From contig PMAE01000078.1 in the NCBI GenBank assembly GCA_003152485.1, positions 97,041 through 144,598 on the forward strand: DNA of 47,558 bases, in the 5' to 3' direction. Shown in pieces: positions 1 to 8,033 of this stretch. Source of the DNA: Gemmatimonadota bacterium (GTDB lineage Bacteria; Gemmatimonadota; Gemmatimonadetes; Gemmatimonadales; Gemmatimonadaceae). Both the position numbers and the translations under genes were made by a program. Every line of letters starts with the position of its first letter. The stretch's first letter is position 1. The notes beneath the pieces are model-generated. The model was not told where the DNA came from. It searched no databases and saw only the letters and a list, made by a program, of their open reading frames with translations.

Positions 1-393
1 GTTCGACGCGATAGCTGCCCGCCTCAAACCATACTTTCGTCACCCTCGCCGTCCGACCTGCCAGCCCGCCCACATTCACGACGGCAAGGTCTCCGATCTC
101 GGAATCTGTCCTCTCGCGCCACCCGAGTATTCATCAATCTCTCGAAGGTCGGGTTGGGGTACTTGGGTGCGCGTGGCATTGATTGGCCTCAGGTCCCCAC
201 GTTCAGGGTTTCCGTAAGTCATCTGCGCCCGCGTAGACGGAGGAGATCCGACTACTTGGAGATTGCTCCGGTACGGAAGGGCGTTCTTCCACCATCGAAT
301 CGTTGCATGCCACACGACGGTAAGAGGGCTAGCCATTTAAGAATGGCCACTGCCCGATCGGTGTTCTTGGCACTACTACAACCCGTGGAGGTG
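1..393. other. no recognisable gene; interior edge of an integrated element
   Basis: I see no convincing reading frame here. Open frames on both strands have unnatural composition and no recognisable motif. The stretch has a visibly lower GC content than the rest of the window and lies on the integrase side of tRNA-Gln, so it probably belongs to an integrated element that continues left of the window. Confidence 0.4.
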
Positions 394-717
394 CTATTTG
401 ACAAGGGTTAGCGGCGGCTTCTGGGAATTGAATCTCACGTCACCGTTTTCGTGGGCATCCAATGAGATAAGTGCGGCCTTCAAAGCCTGTCTTGCGGAGA
501 TCTTGGAGGAATTGACGTATTGATATGCTCGATCCCATAGACGAATAGCAAACGATGAGGGATTGAGCAGGCGGGTTGCTATGTCATCGGTGGTTGCGTT
601 GACACTTCGCAGATCCAATGAATTGCGATAATGGGCAGAGCCTGTATCCCAATCGTACTCAATACTTCCAATTGCCAACGCATCGGAGGCTCGTGTGGCA
701 AGCTCGGCGACCCACAA
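394..717 (-). CDS. hypothetical protein, possibly a C-terminal fragment
   Basis: This frame of 107 codons from a TTG has ordinary protein composition and AT-richer codons than the neighbours, as expected for recently acquired DNA. It stays open upstream to about position 790, where the translation (…HGALWCRRYPEHRRLW…) still looks protein-like, so the real gene may be longer or truncated at its 5' end. Its 5' part overlaps the opposite-strand start of the integrase frame, so one of the two is broken there. I do not recognise the family and cannot assign a function. Confidence 0.35.
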   Translation of the reverse strand: MWVAELATRASDALAIGSIEYDWDTGSAHYRNSLDLRSVNATTDDIATRLLNPSSFAIRLWDRAYQYVNSSKISARQALKAALISLDAHENGDVRFNSQKPPLTLVK

Positions 718-1577
718 CCTGCGGTGTTCGGGATACCGCCTACACCACAGCGCGCCGTGCAGGCGGAATCTCCGTAGCAGAGGATTGGACGACGACCGCC
801 GTGCGGGCTCGGTCAGTGGCAGCAGATCTTACGGTGCTGCACTCGATGTTGAATTGGGCTCGTACCGTTCGCGTCGGTGGTGTGCGGTTGCTCGACGCAA
901 ATCCGCCTTCTGGAATGCGCAAGGGGCGGGAGCCAAATCCGCGGCGTCCAATCGCTACGTGGGACCGATTCATCGCAACCCGCCAAGCGATTCGCGATCT
1001 ACTACAGGATGCCGCGACCGAATCCGAGCGCCGTCGATGGGCGAGAGTCGATCTCGCGGTGGTGTTGGCGGAGGGTACCGGGAGGCGACTCGGCGCGATT
1101 CGACAACTGCAGTGGAATGACATTGATTGGGATCATAAGACCATTCGATGGCGCGCCGAGAGTGACAAGAAGCGCCGAGAGTGGGTTGTGCCAGCGCCCG
1201 ACGGTCTAGTTGCCGAGTTACGACAATTCCAGCGTCAGGTCGGCGCGGTTGGAGGATTGGTCTTCCCGAGTGAACGCAACCCTCAAACGCCGATGAGCCG
1301 GCACGAGTTCCGACTCTGGCTCGAGGCGGCCGAGGCGCGAGCAAGATTGCCGAAGCTCGAGGGTGGGTTGTGGCACCCGTACCGCCGCAAATGGGCAACC
1401 GAACGCAAACAGTTGCCGATCACGGATGTTGCTGCGGCCGGCGGCTGGCACGACACAGCCACATTGATCGCCTGCTATCAGCAGCCGACAAATGATGCGC
1501 TGCTTGCCGTGATGAGCGAGGAGCGGAAGGTGCGGGACGTTGCGGTGCTCGGCGGTGATTTGCGACGAAACGGGTAA
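618..1577 (+). CDS. tyrosine recombinase (phage-type integrase), probably N-terminally shortened
   Basis: This is a site-specific recombinase of the tyrosine family. The catalytic half is intact: the Arg-I region (GTGRRLGAIRQLQW, about residues 153-166), the HPYRR box (H253, R256), the second histidine in GGWHD (about 278) and the nucleophile tyrosine in CYQQP (about 287). A piece of the core-binding domain is visible at about 64-82 (RSVAADLTVLHSMLNWA). Residues 1-40 do not look like protein and overlap another gene on the opposite strand, so the true start is uncertain and the N-terminal DNA-binding region may be lost. The gene ends 75 bp from the 3' end of tRNA-Gln, the classical position for an integrase next to its attachment site. 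The element would extend left, out of the window. Confidence 0.75.
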   Translation: MNCDNGQSLYPNRTQYFQLPTHRRLVWQARRPTTCGVRDTAYTTARRAGGISVAEDWTTTAVRARSVAADLTVLHSMLNWARTVRVGGVRLLDANPPSGMRKGREPNPRRPIATWDRFIATRQAIRDLLQDAATESERRRWARVDLAVVLAEGTGRRLGAIRQLQWNDIDWDHKTIRWRAESDKKRREWVVPAPDGLVAELRQFQRQVGAVGGLVFPSERNPQTPMSRHEFRLWLEAAEARARLPKLEGGLWHPYRRKWATERKQLPITDVAAAGGWHDTATLIACYQQPTNDALLAVMSEERKVRDVAVLGGDLRRNG

Positions 1578-1607
1578 GGAAACGGGTAACCGCCGGGAGA
1601 CGGACAC

Positions 1608-1638
1608 GGCCCTGCGCGTCGGAACGGACGGCAGGGCC
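1608..1638. terminator. hairpin between integrase and tRNA-Gln
   Basis: An 8-bp perfect inverted repeat (GGCCCTGC / GCAGGGCC) with a 15-nt loop follows the integrase stop codon and lies just beyond the 3' end of the convergent tRNA. There is no long T-run on either strand, so termination activity is plausible but not certain. Confidence 0.4.
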
Positions 1639-1651
1639 TTGAATTAGCGAG

Positions 1652-1724
1652 TTGCCCCTCCTGGGCTCGAACCAGGACTCTCCTGATCCAGAATCAGGCG
1701 TGTTGCCAGTTACACCAAGGGGCA
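1652..1724 (-). tRNA. tRNA-Gln (anticodon CUG)
   Basis: Read on the minus strand, the 7-bp acceptor stem TGCCCCT/AGGGGCA closes and is followed by discriminator A. The T-arm contains GGTTCGAGCC. The anticodon stem CCTGA/TCAGG encloses the loop TTCTGGA, giving anticodon CTG for glutamine codon CAG. CCA is not encoded. The 3' end faces the integrase gene, which suggests this tRNA is the attachment site of the element on the left. Confidence 0.92.
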
Positions 1725-1741
1725 GAAACCAGGGCGGGAGC

Positions 1742-1867
1742 GTCCTTCAGTTGTGGTACGCCGAGTACACCTCGCGTCCCGCCGGGATAGGTAGACCCGG
1801 GAAGCTATTGGCGCACCACCGGCCCTTCAACCCCTCATAGCACCCCTGGTCGTGCCCGCCCGAGGTC
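1742..1867. repeat. dispersed repeat, copy A
   Basis: About 126 bp that align with 35667-35793 in the same orientation, at roughly three identical bases in four by eye, with only single-base gaps. The best conserved part includes the block CTCGCGTCCCGCCGG / TTCGCGTCCCGCCGG. On the minus strand copy A can be read as …PAGREVYSAYH then stop. Copy B gives a similar peptide only after a one-base shift, so the conserved entity is more likely a DNA repeat or an old shared gene end than an active gene. Confidence 0.65.
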
Positions 1868-1906
1868 CACTCCGGACACCCATGTGGTGAAATGCCGCAC
1901 ACCGGG

Positions 1907-1922
1907 AGGGGATGCCCCTGAC
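1907..1922. promoter_or_regulatory. variant regulatory box upstream of the oxidase relic
   Basis: AGGGG-ATG-CCCCT is a perfect 5-3-5 inverted repeat, and extended to GAC it contains the CCCTGAC half-site found in front of the other island genes. The spacing of the outer bases differs from the 17-bp consensus, so this is a weaker member of the set. It lies 75 bp upstream of the oxidase relic, which is followed by the BON-domain gene. Confidence 0.35.
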
Positions 1923-1996
1923 TGTCGAGGTCGTGCAGGTGCGGTATCGTGCGGATGTCCTCTTGGCACGCGCTCTTATCACCTCCGCAACACCTA

Positions 1997-2290
1997 ATGA
2001 TCGACTCCCCTGATACCGCCCCCCCTGCCACTGTGGCGCTGGCCACTCCGCGTACGCGACGCCTGTTCCTTCGCGACAGCGCGTTCGCGGCACTCGTCGC
2101 GGGCGCAGCCACGGCGTGCCGTGGCCCCGCCGCCGCCGCGCCCGGCGAGCGCTGGGACGGGCTAGTGAAGTGCACCAACCCCGGGACGTGGGCATTCCAC
2201 TGTCATATCCTGCCGCACGCAGAGTCGGAGCAAGGCATGTTCGGCATGGTCACGGTGCTGATCGTCAAACCCAAGCCCGTCGTCGCGTGA
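1997..2290 (+). pseudogene. multicopper oxidase relic: signal peptide joined to the C-terminal copper motif
   Basis: The first about 40 residues form a twin-arginine-like export signal (TRRLFLRDS, then a hydrophobic stretch ending AATACRG). The protein then jumps directly into the last strand of a cupredoxin domain: NPGTWAFHCHILPHAESEQG carries the His-Cys-His and distal Met region of multicopper oxidases. The three cupredoxin domains that should lie between (about 300-400 residues) are missing, and the whole frame is 97 codons. I read it as an internal deletion that kept both ends in frame. It could still make a small exported peptide, but it cannot form a complete type-1/trinuclear copper site. 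A full-length multicopper oxidase is at 39408-41723. Confidence 0.75.
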
Positions 2291-2348
2291 ACGTCCAGCC
2301 CGTATCAACCGATGCGGAAACCCGGCATGTCAACTCGAGGATACTGTC

Positions 2349-2828
2349 ATGATGCGTAGCGATCTGATCGTGCATGCCGCAGTGTCGGCGGCTCTGCGAC
2401 AGGACCTCGGGCCAATCGCTAGCGAGGTCATTGTTCGGGTCCGAGACGGCGTCGTCACACTCGCTGGAACGGTCGAGTCAATCGATCAGAAGCACATTGC
2501 CGAGCGCTCGGTGCAACGGGTCGCGGGCGTTCGGGCGGTAGCGGAGGAATTGCACGTATCGGGCGCGCATGACGTGCCGCCCGATGACGTGACGCTCGCC
2601 AAAGCCGTCGCGGACTCACTTGAGATCGAGGGCCCGACGCCCGGCCGCGACATTACGGTGCGCGTCGAGCACGGATGGGTCTCGTTGAGCGGCCAGGTCA
2701 CCTCGACCGCGGATTACTCGGCGATCGAGCGCGCGCTCGAATGTGTGGCGGGAGTCCGTGGCGTAACGAGCGAGGTGCACATCGCAGACGCCGGCAAACC
2801 GCCGACAGTGGCAAAGGCCACCCATTGA
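2349..2828 (+). CDS. double BON-domain protein
   Basis: This 159-residue protein contains two BON (OsmY-like) domains. The first is at about residues 7-72 (VRVRDGVVTLAGTV … RVAGVRAVAEELHV), the second at about 83-150 (VRVEHGWVSLSGQV … CVAGVRGVTSEVHI). Each shows the typical strand-Gly-strand pattern ending in aG-V-V/R-V. BON domains are associated with envelope stress and phospholipid binding in proteins such as OsmY. No signal peptide is visible, so this version probably stays in the cytoplasm. Two adjacent ATGs are possible starts, with a weak GAGG upstream. It follows the oxidase relic by 58 bp and probably shares its transcript. A three-BON relative is at 33993. Confidence 0.85.
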   Translation: MMRSDLIVHAAVSAALRQDLGPIASEVIVRVRDGVVTLAGTVESIDQKHIAERSVQRVAGVRAVAEELHVSGAHDVPPDDVTLAKAVADSLEIEGPTPGRDITVRVEHGWVSLSGQVTSTADYSAIERALECVAGVRGVTSEVHIADAGKPPTVAKATH

Positions 2829-3068
2829 CCCATGTGACCCCGCACACTTAGTCGATCGAGCACGCGTCCTTCACGATCGCGCGCGGGGGATGGCCTGATC
2901 GCACCGGGCCCTCGGCACCCTCACCCCCACCCAATTTGCCCAGCAATTCCAACCCCTGAACACCACTCGACTGTCAGCCTAAGAGTGGACCGAAACAGGG
3001 GCTACGGTCAATGAGAACAGACGTGTCCGATTCGCAAGCCAAAGTAGTCCCGACCATCGCGGGCGCAG

Positions 3069-3085
3069 GACCGGGAAACGCCCTA
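3069..3085. promoter_or_regulatory. palindromic regulatory box (weak copy), sensor kinase promoter
   Basis: GACCGGG-AAA-CGCCCTA matches the GTSAGGG-N3-CCCTSAC pattern imperfectly but sits in tandem with the stronger copy that starts at 3092. Confidence 0.35.
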
Positions 3086-3091
3086 GCAAGT

Positions 3092-3108
3092 GTCAGGGAT
3101 AGTCCTAA
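3092..3108. promoter_or_regulatory. palindromic regulatory box, sensor kinase promoter
   Basis: GTCAGGG-ATA-GTCCTAA has a perfect left half-site and a degenerate right half. It is followed by AT-rich DNA that could be a promoter element for the kinase gene. Confidence 0.55.
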
Positions 3109-3302
3109 TATTAGCAATAGGTGTTGGTCGTTGAGGTGTCGACGAGCGTGATTCCCGAGGTGCTCCCGCAGGACTGCGATCGCTGCCCATGTCCCTTTGG
3201 TGGTAGACGTCGCCCCATTGGGCGTAGTTGGATGCCCGCTGGAAGGCGGGTCCGCCGCGCAATGGCTGGCGCTCCGGACCTGACACCGATCGCGGATACA
3301 CG

Positions 3303-6002
3303 ATGCCGGAGGGGTTCCGCCTCAGGCCGGTACAACAGAGTCGAGCCGGAGTGCACACGACATCCGTTCCCGCTGGGACTTATCCGCTGCCGCCCACCGT
3401 TAGTACCCCGCCGGATCCGGCCGCCCCGCGAAGCGAGCTGACCCCGGCGTTCATCGTGCGGGCTGTGTTCGAGCAGTCGCCGATTGGATTTTTGTTCCTG
3501 TCGGCCGACGGCGTCATACAGGCAGCCAACCGGTCGGCGTGCCGGATGTTGAACAATGGGCGTCACCCGATCGTCGGACATTCTCTTTGGGATGTCATCG
3601 CAGCGGTGGGCACCGCAGAGGACGTGGCGTGGTACCGACGCGCGTTCGTGGCCGCGACGACGGGGGAGATGGCCGGGACCGCGTTGGAGCACGACCTCGA
3701 CCAGAACGATCAGGCGAGCCTGACCGTATGGACGATCCGCCCGCTCCATTCCATTGAGGACGGGATCGTGGCGGTCGCCGAAGCGCGCGATGTGACGGCG
3801 TCCCATCGTGTAAGCACCGAAGATCAGCTGGAATACACACTCGCGCTTGCGTTCAGCCATACCGATTCCCTCGAATCCGCGATCGCCGCGGCCCTGAAAG
3901 TGATCTGCGACGCATCGGGCTGTGTACTCGGCGAGGCGTGGCTAGCCGATGTCCGGACTGGCGGAGGCGTGCTGCTGACCCGCGCGGGGGCGTGGTGCCG
4001 TCCCGATCGGCGGCTCGATTCATTCGTTGCGCAAGGGGCCGGGTTTCAATTCGTGGCTGGGGAGGGATTGCCCGGGATTGCGTGGCAACGCCGGGAGCCG
4101 GTCTCGGCGAGTCCGCTCTCCGGGGCCGGCGAATTCACGCGTGCGCCGCTCGCGACCGCCGCCGGTCTTCGTGCTGCCGTGGCCATCCCGGTGCTCGTCA
4201 ATGGCGAACCGGTCGCGGTGGTCAGCTGCTACACGGATGGCGCGCATCTGGAGAGTGCAAAGTTCTCTCGCATCGCCGCAAGAGTCACAGCTCAGTTCGG
4301 TCCGTTGCTTCAACAGAAGAAGACGGCTGACGCCTGTCGAGTCGCGGCGGCGCAGCTTGCCGGCACCGTTGCGATCGCGCTAGATGCGATCATCTCGATC
4401 GACGAGACGCGGCGCATCATCCAGTTCAACTGGGGTGCGGAGCGCATCTTCGGGTACTCGGCGGACGAGGCACTCGGCCAGTCGCTCGACATGCTGCTGC
4501 CCGAGGAGCTTCGGGCGCGCCACGCGGTCCAGATCGCGAGCTTTGCCCGATCCGCGCAAACCGCGCGCCGGATGGGAGAGCGGTCGGCGATCGTCGGGCG
4601 GCGCAAGACCGGCGAGGTGTTCCCCGCCGAAGCGTCGATTTCGCGCTATATGGCCGGCGGCAAATGGATGTTTACGGTAATGCTTCGCGACATCACGGAT
4701 CGCCAGCGGGCGGAGGACGGCCTCAGGTTTCTCGCGGAAGTCGGTGCACTGGTCGCGGATCTGCTGCACGACCAGGCGGCGCTGCAACGAGCGGCCAGCC
4801 GCGCCGTACCGATGCTCGGGGATAGCTGCATCATCGATCTCGTCGAGGGCGACCAAATTCTCACGGGAGCAGTCGCCGCTCGCGACGCGACGAATGTGCG
4901 CGCGATCCAGGCTGACCGCGACGCGCATCCGCTGTCCTGGGACGTGGCAACGCCCGTCACCGAGGCCATGCGTACCAGACAGCCCGTGCTGATCGCTGAC
5001 ACCAACACAGTCGTGGCTGCGGCGGGGCCAAGCGACGTGGCGACGTCGGACGACCGCGTGTCCGGGGTTACCGCGGTGCAGTACGGATCGTTGCTCGTCG
5101 TGCCCCTCGTGGCGCACGACCAGCTCGTCGGTGCCGCGACGTTTGCGATGATGCCGGGCGGTCGCAAATTGGACGACAGCTACCGCGCGTTGGCCGAGGC
5201 ATTTGGGATGCGGGTCGCGCTGGCCGTAGACAGTGCCGCGCTCTACCAGCGAGCGCGCAGGGCGATCGGGGCGCGAGACGAGGCGTTGGCCGTTGTGTCG
5301 CACGATCTACGCAATCCGCTGGGCGCCATCGCGCTCTGCGTGAGCGCGCTGCGTGAGTCGCCGCCGCCCGCCGTGGATGTGACGACTGAACTGCTCGGTA
5401 CGGTGGCCGATTCGACGACTCTCATGCGACGCATCATTCAGGACCTGTTGGATGTGGCGAGCATCGATGCGGGGCAGCTTTCTCTCGAACGGCGCTCGCA
5501 ACCATTGTTGCCGGTGCTCGAGCACGCGATCGCGATGTTTCGCGTCGCCGCGGCGGAGTCCGGGGTGTCAATCGTCTTGGATCGCGAACCACTGGAGGGA
5601 ATGCCGGACGTCGACATTGATACTGAGCGCATCATTCAAGTCGCCGCCAATCTGCTTCACAATGCCGTCAAGTTCACGGGGCGCGGCGGGTCGGTGAATC
5701 TGAGCGCCATCGCGCGGGCGGACCGGCTCGAGGTCTCGGTACGTGATACGGGAGCCGGAATCCCCACGGTCGATTTGCCACACATCTTCGATCGCTTCTG
5801 GCATGACCGCCGCACCGCCAAGATCCGGTCCACCGGGCTCGGTCTCGCGATCGCGCGCGGAATCGTCGCGGCGCACGGCGGCCGCATCTGGGCCGCCAGC
5901 GTCCCAGGCCGCGGCAGCTCGTTCAATTTCGAGGTCCCGATCGCGGGCGCTCACGCGGACGATCGGGGAGTGGTCGACGCATCGGCCACCGCGAAACGTT
6001 GA
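3303..6002 (+). CDS. cytoplasmic PAS-GAF-PAS-GAF sensor histidine kinase
   Basis: An 899-residue kinase without transmembrane segments, so it senses a signal inside the cell. Order: PAS (about 30-135), GAF (about 150-305), PAS (about 355-465, starting AIALDAIISIDE), GAF (about 475-650), HisKA with the phospho-acceptor H667 in VVSHDLRNPLG, and an ATPase domain. The ATPase shows the N box (N787 in NLLHNAVKF), G1 (DTGAGIP), F (IFDRFW) and G2 (TGLGLAI). I chose this ATG because the 25 codons upstream to the ATG at 3228 do not look coding, but 3228 remains possible. The HisKA class usually partners OmpR-type regulators, whereas the regulator next door is NarL-type. Two palindromic boxes precede the gene, suggesting feedback control. 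No heme or other ligand can be assigned from sequence. Confidence 0.9.
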   Translation: MPEGFRLRPVQQSRAGVHTTSVPAGTYPLPPTVSTPPDPAAPRSELTPAFIVRAVFEQSPIGFLFLSADGVIQAANRSACRMLNNGRHPIVGHSLWDVIAAVGTAEDVAWYRRAFVAATTGEMAGTALEHDLDQNDQASLTVWTIRPLHSIEDGIVAVAEARDVTASHRVSTEDQLEYTLALAFSHTDSLESAIAAALKVICDASGCVLGEAWLADVRTGGGVLLTRAGAWCRPDRRLDSFVAQGAGFQFVAGEGLPGIAWQRREPVSASPLSGAGEFTRAPLATAAGLRAAVAIPVLVNGEPVAVVSCYTDGAHLESAKFSRIAARVTAQFGPLLQQKKTADACRVAAAQLAGTVAIALDAIISIDETRRIIQFNWGAERIFGYSADEALGQSLDMLLPEELRARHAVQIASFARSAQTARRMGERSAIVGRRKTGEVFPAEASISRYMAGGKWMFTVMLRDITDRQRAEDGLRFLAEVGALVADLLHDQAALQRAASRAVPMLGDSCIIDLVEGDQILTGAVAARDATNVRAIQADRDAHPLSWDVATPVTEAMRTRQPVLIADTNTVVAAAGPSDVATSDDRVSGVTAVQYGSLLVVPLVAHDQLVGAATFAMMPGGRKLDDSYRALAEAFGMRVALAVDSAALYQRARRAIGARDEALAVVSHDLRNPLGAIALCVSALRESPPPAVDVTTELLGTVADSTTLMRRIIQDLLDVASIDAGQLSLERRSQPLLPVLEHAIAMFRVAAAESGVSIVLDREPLEGMPDVDIDTERIIQVAANLLHNAVKFTGRGGSVNLSAIARADRLEVSVRDTGAGIPTVDLPHIFDRFWHDRRTAKIRSTGLGLAIARGIVAAHGGRIWAASVPGRGSSFNFEVPIAGAHADDRGVVDASATAKR

Positions 6003-6105
6003 GCGGGTGCCGATTCGTCATGTGTTCGAGCGATCACCCAGAGTCTCCGGCGCGAGAGCGTCGACGTAACGGTGCCGGCGTGGAGATCCCCCCGGTGCGC
6101 GCTGA

Positions 6106-6122
6106 GCCAGGGAAACCCTTAC
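6106..6122. promoter_or_regulatory. palindromic regulatory box, response regulator promoter
   Basis: GCCAGGG-AAA-CCCTTAC has the core AGGG-AAA-CCCT as a perfect inverted repeat. It lies 171 bp upstream of the response regulator gene. The next bases (AATCC) resemble those after the box at 7007-7023 (TTTACAA), which may mark a shared promoter layout. Confidence 0.6.
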
Positions 6123-6179
6123 AATCCAACGGGCCGATGCCCGACAGGCGCGGGTCTCCACGACCACGAGGTTACGACC

Positions 6180-6308
6180 ATGAGCACGCGCAGCCTTTGC
6201 GCCGTGCGGCGGGTTGTGCGGGAGGCCGTGCGGCTGGTCGTGCAGGCGCACGGCCTGCGCTCAGGCGTGGCGCGCTATCAAGGGGAGATCATATGGATGA
6301 TTCGGTGA
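6180..6308 (+). CDS. possible 42-residue small protein overlapping the regulator start
   Basis: The frame opens with ATG preceded by GAGG and encodes a basic, helix-prone peptide (MSTRSLCAVRRVVREAVRL…). It runs past the start codon of the response regulator and stops 16 bp inside it. Such an overlap would couple translation of the two. The frame may also be chance, because the region between box and regulator is otherwise empty. No family is recognised. Confidence 0.3.
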   Translation: MSTRSLCAVRRVVREAVRLVVQAHGLRSGVARYQGEIIWMIR

Positions 6309-6952
6309 TCCGTGTGCTCGTGGCCGACGACCACAACGTCGTTCGGAGCGGACTCAAAGCCGTTCTGGGGACGGCCAAGGACATGATCGTGGTCGGCGAG
6401 GCAGCGACCGGAACCGAAGCGGCGGCGATGGCAGAGCGGTGCGACGCGGACGTTGTCGTCATGGATCTGGATATGCCCGACGGCGACGGCCTCGTGGCGA
6501 CAAAAGCCATTGTGGCGAGAGGGCCGCGCCCGCGGATTCTGATCCTCACGATGCACACGGAAGAAGAGTATCTCCTGCCCGTGTTACAGGCCGGTGCGGC
6601 AGGGTATCTCGTCAAGAGTGCCGCCGACCGCGAGCTCGTGGATGCGGTACGCGCGGTCGCACATGGCGATGTATATGTGCAGCAGTCGGCTGGGCGTGTC
6701 CTCGTCCACGGACTCACTCGCCGGGATCCTGCCAAGGCGGATCGGGAGCGCTATGAAGGTTTGAGCGCCCGTGAACGCGACGTCCTTCGCCTCACGGCTC
6801 AAGGCTACACCGGCCCGGAGATTGGGACCAAGCTCGCCATCAGCGCGAAGACGGTCGACACGTACAAACAGCGCATTCACGAGAAGCTCGGTCTCGGGCA
6901 CCGCGCGGACTACGTGCGCCTGGCGGTACGCCTGGACCTGCTCACCGAGTAG
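6293..6952 (+). CDS. NarL/FixJ-family response regulator
   Basis: A 219-residue two-domain regulator. The receiver (about 6-122) has the acidic pair ADDH (D12, D13), the phospho-acceptor D58 in VVMDLDMPDG, the Thr of LILTMH and the Lys of GYLVKS. The LuxR-type helix-turn-helix (about 153-215) has the family pattern LSARERDVLRLTAQGYTGPEIGTKLAISAKTVDTYKQRIHEKL. The start is fixed by a strong AAGGGGAG Shine-Dalgarno; a longer frame upstream is not needed. It lies 290 bp after the kinase with its own palindromic box, so kinase and regulator are probably partners transcribed separately. NarL-type domains bind inverted repeats with short half-sites, which fits the 17-bp box found across this island. 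Confidence 0.93.
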   Translation: MDDSVIRVLVADDHNVVRSGLKAVLGTAKDMIVVGEAATGTEAAAMAERCDADVVVMDLDMPDGDGLVATKAIVARGPRPRILILTMHTEEEYLLPVLQAGAAGYLVKSAADRELVDAVRAVAHGDVYVQQSAGRVLVHGLTRRDPAKADRERYEGLSARERDVLRLTAQGYTGPEIGTKLAISAKTVDTYKQRIHEKLGLGHRADYVRLAVRLDLLTE

Positions 6953-7006
6953 CACTGGCGCCGACGGACATGCACGATCAGTTCGCCCCGAGGACGCCTG
7001 TTCGCT

Positions 7007-7023
7007 ATCAGGGATCGCTTTAC
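7007..7023. promoter_or_regulatory. palindromic regulatory box, universal stress protein promoter
   Basis: ATCAGGG-ATC-GCTTTAC lies 97 bp upstream of the stress-protein ATG. The left half matches well and the right half is degenerate. Confidence 0.45.
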
Positions 7024-7119
7024 AACAAGATCGTGGTTCCCCGACAACTCGATGGCTTCACACGCGGCAACGTATATGGGCGTACCAACTTCCCCAATCA
7101 CCAGGGCGGAGCGTCTTAC

Positions 7120-8022
7120 ATGATCAATCCTACCCACGTTGCTGCCCCCGCGCGCGCGCACGCATTGGCCACGTTGGTCGCCGCAGGCGACGGCGATGAA
7201 GCGCGCGCGGCGATCCGGGTTGCCAGCGCGTTGGCAGCCGCTGGCCGCATTGTCCCACAGGTGATCATCGTGGATTCGATGTCGGTCGGCGAGTCACCAC
7301 AGCCGACGGTCGATTCGCGAGAGGTCGTGAGAACGCCCCGCGTGTCGCGGGAAGTCCGCCAGGACCCGACCGAGATCCGAGCAGCGCTCGAGGTTGCCGG
7401 TGGTGGACGCTGGCCGCTGTTGCTGCGCGCGGGCGATCCCGTGACACAAATCGTGCACGACGCGGTCCACGGGGAGTTTCAACTCGTCGTGATGGGACTG
7501 CGACGCCACGACGCGATCGTTCGTCTGACGGAGCGCGAGACGACCCTTGGGGTCGCGCGGCTGAGCGCCGTGCCCGTGCTCGGGGTCGTGAGTTGGCTTC
7601 ACCATATCCCACGGCGCATCGTGGTCGGCTACGACTTCAGTCCCAGCAGCCAACGATCGGTAGACATCGCGTGTCGCGTCTTGGCCGATGGAGGTACGCT
7701 GATGATCGCGTATGCTGAGACGGCGTTCGACGGGGCGCCCGACACCGTGGTGCACGTCCATTTCCCGAACGCGCATGCCCAGCTCGCATCGCTGATCGAC
7801 CAGCTTCCGCTGCCGGCGGGTGCGCACGTCGAGACCGCGCCGCTCTCCGGTTCGCCCGCGATCGAGCTACTGAACATGGCCGACCGGGTGAGCGCGGACG
7901 CGATCGCGGTCGGCCGCCAGCATCACAGTCTCGCGTCCCGAGTGCTATTCGGCAGTGTGTCGGCGGATCTCCTGCGCGATGCGCGATGCTCGGTGCTCGT
8001 GGCCCCCGCGTTCGCAACCTAG
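7120..8022 (+). CDS. tandem universal stress protein (two Usp domains)
   Basis: A 300-residue protein with two UspA-like domains, about 15-150 and 163-298. In the second, the C-terminal phosphate-binding region reads VGRQHHSLASRVLFGSVSADLL. The usual G-x2-G is altered to GRQH, so ATP binding may be weak or lost, while the later G-S is kept. The ATG at 7120 has an AGGGCGGAG Shine-Dalgarno. An in-frame extension back to 6970 would swallow the palindromic box and is unlikely. Usp proteins accumulate under energy limitation and growth arrest in many bacteria. It is transcribed after the response regulator from its own box and ends convergently with the ABC permease at 8034. Confidence 0.88.
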   Translation: MINPTHVAAPARAHALATLVAAGDGDEARAAIRVASALAAAGRIVPQVIIVDSMSVGESPQPTVDSREVVRTPRVSREVRQDPTEIRAALEVAGGGRWPLLLRAGDPVTQIVHDAVHGEFQLVVMGLRRHDAIVRLTERETTLGVARLSAVPVLGVVSWLHHIPRRIVVGYDFSPSSQRSVDIACRVLADGGTLMIAYAETAFDGAPDTVVHVHFPNAHAQLASLIDQLPLPAGAHVETAPLSGSPAIELLNMADRVSADAIAVGRQHHSLASRVLFGSVSADLLRDARCSVLVAPAFAT

Positions 8023-8033
8023 CCGCAGCGAGG

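Larger units (their letters stand above)
2829..3302. promoter_or_regulatory. intergenic control region of the sensor kinase
   Basis: A 474-bp stretch without a convincing gene. It carries two copies of the island's palindromic box at 3069-3085 and 3092-3108, spaced 23 bp centre to centre (about two helical turns), followed by an AT-rich segment (TATTAGCAATAGG). Confidence 0.5.

Noticed and set aside
2311-2327. GATGCGG-AAA-CCCGGCA before the two-BON gene
   Set aside because: Only the central GG-AAA-CCC resembles the box, and it lies 22 bp before the start codon, unlike the other sites.
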